From Methanothrix harundinacea (GTDB taxonomy: Archaea; Halobacteriota; Methanosarcinia; Methanotrichales; Methanotrichaceae), in NCBI GenBank assembly GCA_002506535.1, contig DAXT01000022.1, forward strand, positions 1-64,000: a stretch of DNA of 64,000 nt, written 5' to 3'. How positions within the stretch are numbered: the first letter of the stretch is position 1; each line of letters starts with the position of its first letter. Positions 60,669-64,000 of this stretch are shown one piece after another. The notes beneath the pieces were generated by a model. That model had not been told where the DNA came from and did not search any database. It worked only from the letters and a program-made list of their open reading frames with translations. A program made the position numbers and the translations under genes.

Positions 60669-60980
60669 TTAGAAAGCACCTCCATGGGAGAAGACGTAAA
60701 CAAAGGCGACGATCAGGCCGACTATGAACCCGTACCATATGTTGGTGTAAATACCAGCCATGAAGCTTGCACCCTCTCTCCCCTTGTAAGAGTTGAGGAG
60801 GGGCGCATCTGGAGCGAGGGAGTTCACCAGATCGTCGGCGACCTTGTCGATGATTTCGATCTGCTCCATTATCGGGTCCAGGGCGAACTGAATGACGTCA
60901 TCTCTCTCCTCTGCGATCATCCCCTCGAGCGGATCGAAGACCAGATGCAGATCTGCCGGGCCTGCTCTGACTATCCCCAT
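60669..60980 (-). CDS. mtrB: Methyl-H4MPT:CoM methyltransferase subunit B
   Basis: The 103-residue subunit begins M-G-I-V-R-A-G-P-A-D-L-H-L-V-F-D and has one membrane helix near the C-terminus (about 78-98). It abuts mtrC and mtrA with no intervening bases. Confidence 0.95.
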   Translation of the reverse strand: MGIVRAGPADLHLVFDPLEGMIAEERDDVIQFALDPIMEQIEIIDKVADDLVNSLAPDAPLLNSYKGREGASFMAGIYTNIWYGFIVGLIVAFVYVFSHGGAF

Positions 60981-61796
60981 CTACAGACCTCCTTCATGAA
61001 GAAGACCGGTTCCTATGACTCCTGCCGAGTCCCTCTTGACCAGCTTGAAGTACCAGAGGAAGGCTTTCAGCCAGATGACGGCGGCTATCAGCATCGTCAG
61101 GACGGCTCCACCAACGCCCACGGTGACAAGAGATGCGATCCCGGCCGCGAACATCGCAAGACCTCCAGTGGATATGGCGAGGACGAGGGTCCTGTCCTGG
61201 GTCTCGTCGGGGCCGAGGTTTGCGTTGAACGGCTGCAAAATGGCAAGAGCGCCGGCTATGAAGACTATCGCTATATATCCGGTGAATATGACGTCTTTAA
61301 GCATATCCTGGTAGCCGATCTGCCCGGATATTACGACGCTAAGGGCGATTATGACCATTGCACCAGCGCCGCCGAGGCTCATCAAGACCTCTTCCATCAC
61401 CGGGATATTCATCTTGATGATCTTGTTTGCGAGCATTCCCACAAAGTAGCCAAATCCCATGGCTATGGCGATCCCGATGATCGGTCCCGCAACTCCGGCG
61501 ACGGCGAGGCCGAACATGGCGGCTACAAGCCCCATCCCCATCGCCATCATCCCTATCGACGGGACTCCGGTTCCTATGCCGTAGGCACAGACCCTTCTGA
61601 CGGCGTCGGCGCCCATCAAGACGGCGGCGATGGCCCCAAGGCCTGCGAGGAACGAGAAGTACCCGGTCCCTGTTATCATATTCAGAACGTGTGCGAGGTA
61701 TATGCCCAGGATCCCGCCACCCAGGCCGTACATCGTCAGCTTGGTCTTGTCGATCTTGGACGCTCCTCCGCCTGCTGCAACGCTCATTTCAGGCAC
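60981..61796 (-). CDS. mtrC: Methyl-H4MPT:CoM methyltransferase subunit C
   Basis: The 271-residue membrane subunit has a short soluble start (M-S-V-A-A-G-G-G-A-S-K-I-D-K) and seven or eight helices. Conserved G-A-D-A-V-R-R-V-C-A-Y-G-I-G-T-G-V-P-S-I-G fits the family. It overlaps mtrD by eight bases. Confidence 0.96.
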   Translation of the reverse strand: MPEMSVAAGGGASKIDKTKLTMYGLGGGILGIYLAHVLNMITGTGYFSFLAGLGAIAAVLMGADAVRRVCAYGIGTGVPSIGMMAMGMGLVAAMFGLAVAGVAGPIIGIAIAMGFGYFVGMLANKIIKMNIPVMEEVLMSLGGAGAMVIIALSVVISGQIGYQDMLKDVIFTGYIAIVFIAGALAILQPFNANLGPDETQDRTLVLAISTGGLAMFAAGIASLVTVGVGGAVLTMLIAAVIWLKAFLWYFKLVKRDSAGVIGTGLLHEGGL

Positions 61797-62481
61797 CTCC
61801 GTGGATCAATACAGCGAATATTCCTATGATGAGGGTTGCTATGAAACACGCTTTGACCGCCCGGGGGATCCTCTTGAACTTCGGGTCGTGGAACCCCTCG
61901 ATCGTCCCCTGGATATTGTAGGAGGCTATGACCGCGTTCACGACGAAGATCCCTATGGCGAAGAAGGCGCTCAGTCCCGAGACGCCGTTGATGTTCATCA
62001 GGGCGTAGTAGATCAGAGAACCACCGGCTCCACCCATCAGACCACCGATCGTCCCGCTGACGAAGCTGACGGTGGGAACCCCATGACCTACGGTCCCCGG
62101 GGATATGTATGGAGGTTGTGGGTCTTTGGTTATCGGATCGTAGTCCACCTTTGCAGCCACCGGCGGAACGCCGACGCCGTAGATGTATACCCAGTTTCCG
62201 ACGATCATCGTGACGTCCATCATGATCATGGCGCCGACGGCACCGCTCAGCACTATCAAGAGGATGTTGTCCGTTACGCTCATCATCAGGCCGGCGCTTA
62301 TCAGGCCGGTGAGCCCCGATCCTGTCGCCAGCTGAACTGTGCCGGTCCCGACGCCCGTGGCCTGGGCCATGGCCGCCGGAGCGCCACCGACGGGAACGAA
62401 GTGGACGCCTATGCCTACAAGAAGCCCGCCGATAACGATCTGTATTACGTAGATTAACGTGCTTGCGTCAAAGGTGCTCAT
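61789..62481 (-). CDS. mtrD: Methyl-H4MPT:CoM methyltransferase subunit D
   Basis: The 230-residue membrane subunit has about six helices and the family segment G-V-H-F-V-P-V-G-G-A-P-A-A-M-A-Q-A-T-G-V. It overlaps mtrE by four bases. Confidence 0.96.
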   Translation of the reverse strand: MSTFDASTLIYVIQIVIGGLLVGIGVHFVPVGGAPAAMAQATGVGTGTVQLATGSGLTGLISAGLMMSVTDNILLIVLSGAVGAMIMMDVTMIVGNWVYIYGVGVPPVAAKVDYDPITKDPQPPYISPGTVGHGVPTVSFVSGTIGGLMGGAGGSLIYYALMNINGVSGLSAFFAIGIFVVNAVIASYNIQGTIEGFHDPKFKRIPRAVKACFIATLIIGIFAVLIHGGA

Positions 62482-63389
62482 ACCTTAATATCCCCCACAT
62501 ATTCGGGATACGGCCCGTACCTCTTCTTCGACCTGACCTCAAGGATTCTGTTGTAGACGTTGAGCAGAACCACGATAAGTACTCCAGTCCCGATCGCATA
62601 CCACCCCTGGGTGGCAGGATCGAAGATGGTGGTCCGCCAGTTGTCCAGGAATACTATAAGACCGAAGGCCAATCCCGTGACCGGGCCTCCGAACTTGGCA
62701 CAGAACCAGGCGTTGTCGATCGAGCTTCTGAGGCCAGCTTCGGCCTTTGTGACGATGTCCCCGGAGTTTGCGGCGTTCAGGCCGGCTCCGAAAGGATACT
62801 GCTGAAACTCCCTCTCAGCTCCATAGTGGACGTCGCCCGTCGACGAGCCTATGGCTCCCAGGGCGATCCCCCAGGTGAAGGCGATGACAGGCAGCGGGAA
62901 TGGATGCTGGATCGGAAGCCAGGTGGCCGTCATGATGTATGATATCGTGACAACGCAGAAGGCTGTAATGTACGCATGTGCCATTATAGTGGTAGTGTGA
63001 CTGCGCAAGACGTCCAGATAGATGTATTGGTTGAAACGCGCCTGGCTCGCATTCCTCCCCATGTACGAAGTCATGGAAAGGATTCCGTTGAATATAGCAG
63101 CGACAAGAGCGCCGACCGCTATTGAGAAAAACGCGTTCATGCCGTACGCATCGGACATCAAGACACTAGCTACAACTGCGGCAAGGGCGGCGTAAAGAGC
63201 GTTCGATGGTGGCTCTCCAGATATGGCTTTATTGTAAATCCTGTGGGTGTGACCCACCTGGGCAGCCAACTGGACCTGTGAGTTGGGATTGCTCTGAGAA
63301 CCCACATCGGACTCTAAGTCCTCGCTTGCACCGGCTATCGTCGCAAGGGCGCCCATTGCAGCTAGGAGCCCCATGCTAACCATGTCCAT
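62478..63389 (-). CDS. mtrE: Methyl-H4MPT:CoM methyltransferase subunit E
   Basis: The 303-residue membrane subunit is thought to form the Na+ path. It has about six or seven helices and conserved G-A-I-G-S-S-T-G-D-V-H-Y-G-A-E-R-E-F-Q. First gene of the operon, with GGAGGAG seven bases before its ATG. In the aceticlastic or CO2 pathway Mtr couples methyl transfer to CoM with Na+ export (reverse in some modes). Confidence 0.97.
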   Translation of the reverse strand: MDMVSMGLLAAMGALATIAGASEDLESDVGSQSNPNSQVQLAAQVGHTHRIYNKAISGEPPSNALYAALAAVVASVLMSDAYGMNAFFSIAVGALVAAIFNGILSMTSYMGRNASQARFNQYIYLDVLRSHTTTIMAHAYITAFCVVTISYIMTATWLPIQHPFPLPVIAFTWGIALGAIGSSTGDVHYGAEREFQQYPFGAGLNAANSGDIVTKAEAGLRSSIDNAWFCAKFGGPVTGLAFGLIVFLDNWRTTIFDPATQGWYAIGTGVLIVVLLNVYNRILEVRSKKRYGPYPEYVGDIKV

Positions 63390-63474
63390 TTGCTCTCCTC
63401 CTTTTTAATTCTTGCCAATTCATAGTAATCTATGAAAAATTTGGCCAGTAACGTACTGACTATCGGTTACTCGA

Positions 63475-63483
63475 CTTATAAAG
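63475..63483 (-). promoter_or_regulatory. TATA box of the mtr operon
   Basis: On the minus strand ctttataag lies about 85 bases before the mtrE ATG, predicting a leader of about 60 bases. The remainder of 63390-63741 is AT-rich with several T-runs (e.g. ttttcgttttttttgg) that may terminate the upstream carS gene. No further gene was found there. Confidence 0.6.
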
Positions 63484-63741
63484 CTTTCGAAATGGTGATG
63501 GATACCCGATTTTCGTTTTTTTTGGGGGGTTTGTAGGGTATAGCAAGGCCTAATACGATGGATTTAAGCTCGAAATGTTAAAATTAGATACTTGATCCAT
63601 TTTCGTCCGTTTTAAATCTGGAAATAAGGCTATAATCGAAATAATGGGGGTATATTAAAATAAAGACGTCTAATTCTCGGATAACATGAGATATATCCCG
63701 GCATTCGCCCCTGATTCCCTGGGATGGTCCTCCTCTGCCGG

Positions 63742-64000
63742 TCACCAGGGCTCCTTCTTCGCCTTTATCTTGTATCCTATTATGTTGGTCACCCTGTGGA
63801 GTATCGGCGTTATGATCAGGACGATGAATAATACCATTGGGGTGAAGTTCTCGGTGAACCAGCCGGGGGCGAGGAGGAGGGTCAATGCCCAGCTTCCTAT
63901 TACAAAGTCGAGCTGGTCGACGAGGAATAGAGCCGCTCCCCTCTCCATCCCCATCCTCCTCTTGAAGAAGCTGGCGACGATGTCTCCTGCCATCGCCCCC
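63742..64000 (-). CDS. carS: CDP-archaeol synthase (C-terminal part, partial)
   Basis: The frame is open to the right window edge. The visible 86 residues include G-D-I-V-A-S-F-F-K-R-R-M-G-M-E-R-G-A, L-V-D-Q-L-D-F-V-I-G-S and the end P-I-L-H-R-V-T-N-I-I-G-Y-K-I-K-A-K-K-E-P-W, all hallmarks of the CarS (DUF46) family. CarS condenses CTP with digeranylgeranylglyceryl phosphate in archaeal lipid synthesis. Two membrane helices are visible. Confidence 0.9.
   Translation of the reverse strand, partial: GAMAGDIVASFFKRRMGMERGAALFLVDQLDFVIGSWALTLLLAPGWFTENFTPMVLFIVLIITPILHRVTNIIGYKIKAKKEPW

Noticed and set aside
59823..61829. 668-codon plus-strand frame opposite mtrA-mtrC
   Set aside because: Antisense to four well-recognised mtr genes; no domain visible.

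Overview
The window comes from a GC-rich methanogenic archaeon, most likely a Methanothrix (Methanosaeta)-type member of the Methanosarcinales. The evidence is a complete mtrEDCBAFGH operon (Na+-pumping methyl-H4MPT:coenzyme M methyltransferase), the archaeal aIF2-gamma / Rpo7 / Spt4 / GTP-dependent dephospho-CoA kinase / S24e / S27ae operon, two archaeal ADH-synthase-type aldolases, a CDP-archaeol synthase fragment, an initiator tRNA-Met and archaeal TATA boxes. The genus is inferred from this gene set and not from any database search.

Layout. 1-5,000: the 3' part of a three-repeat protein, then a scarred locus in which the nfeD 3' end is present twice (635-986 and 2894-3246) around a Fic gene, a restriction-methylase-like C-terminal remnant and a helicase N-terminal remnant. 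The intact nfeD-slipin pair follows. 5,000-8,700: the information-processing operon on the minus strand, including a 49-residue S27ae. 8,700-18,400: a hypothetical gene, a PC4-like gene, ADH synthase 1, initiator tRNA, a NosD-like beta-helix protein, cyclic-2,3-diphosphoglycerate synthetase plus carbamate kinase, an NSS transporter and a winged-helix regulator. 18,600-19,500: an AT-rich membrane-protein gene unlike its surroundings. 19,500-26,300: a minus-strand metal/thiol-redox run (glutaredoxin, ferredoxin-thioredoxin-reductase-like protein fused to rubredoxin, CopA, YHS protein, disulfide oxidoreductase, Acg-type nitroreductase, nucleoside deaminase). 26,400-30,800: membrane protein, PAC2-type proteasome chaperone, DUF473, ArsM-like methyltransferase with a cysteine-rich AbrB protein, SIMPL protein.

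30,884-38,235 is the most interesting region: a compact minus-strand RiPP (lasso-peptide-type) biosynthetic operon in an archaeon. In transcription order it encodes a PqqD-like leader-binding protein (B1), a B2 leader peptidase, an asparagine-synthetase-like cyclase (C), four tandem short precursor peptides (49, 52, 44 and 37 residues), an HPr-kinase-like protein, a nucleotidyltransferase and an ABC exporter. The four precursors share a leader motif (PELKVHGS, then T five residues later) and a core motif (GTAD). Three of them continue into a conserved G-[QY]-G-S-x-[MI]-F tail; the fourth stops after one residue.

38,400-47,500: a divergent BKACE / AAC(3)-like pair, ADH synthase 2, then four paralogous FtsX/MacB-type permeases with one ATPase, and a TRAM protein. 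47,800-58,400: BASS-type transporter, a secreted propeller-like protein, a Cys-rich small protein, a second AT-rich membrane protein with HEAT repeats, an aminotransferase, a secreted M3 peptidase, a secreted S9 peptidase and a YkgJ-type protein. 58,474-63,389 is the mtr operon, behind a TATA box and SD; a partial carS closes the window. Several non-coding minisatellites (10, 12, 18 and 21 bp units) sit between genes. No insertion sequence or CRISPR array was seen.
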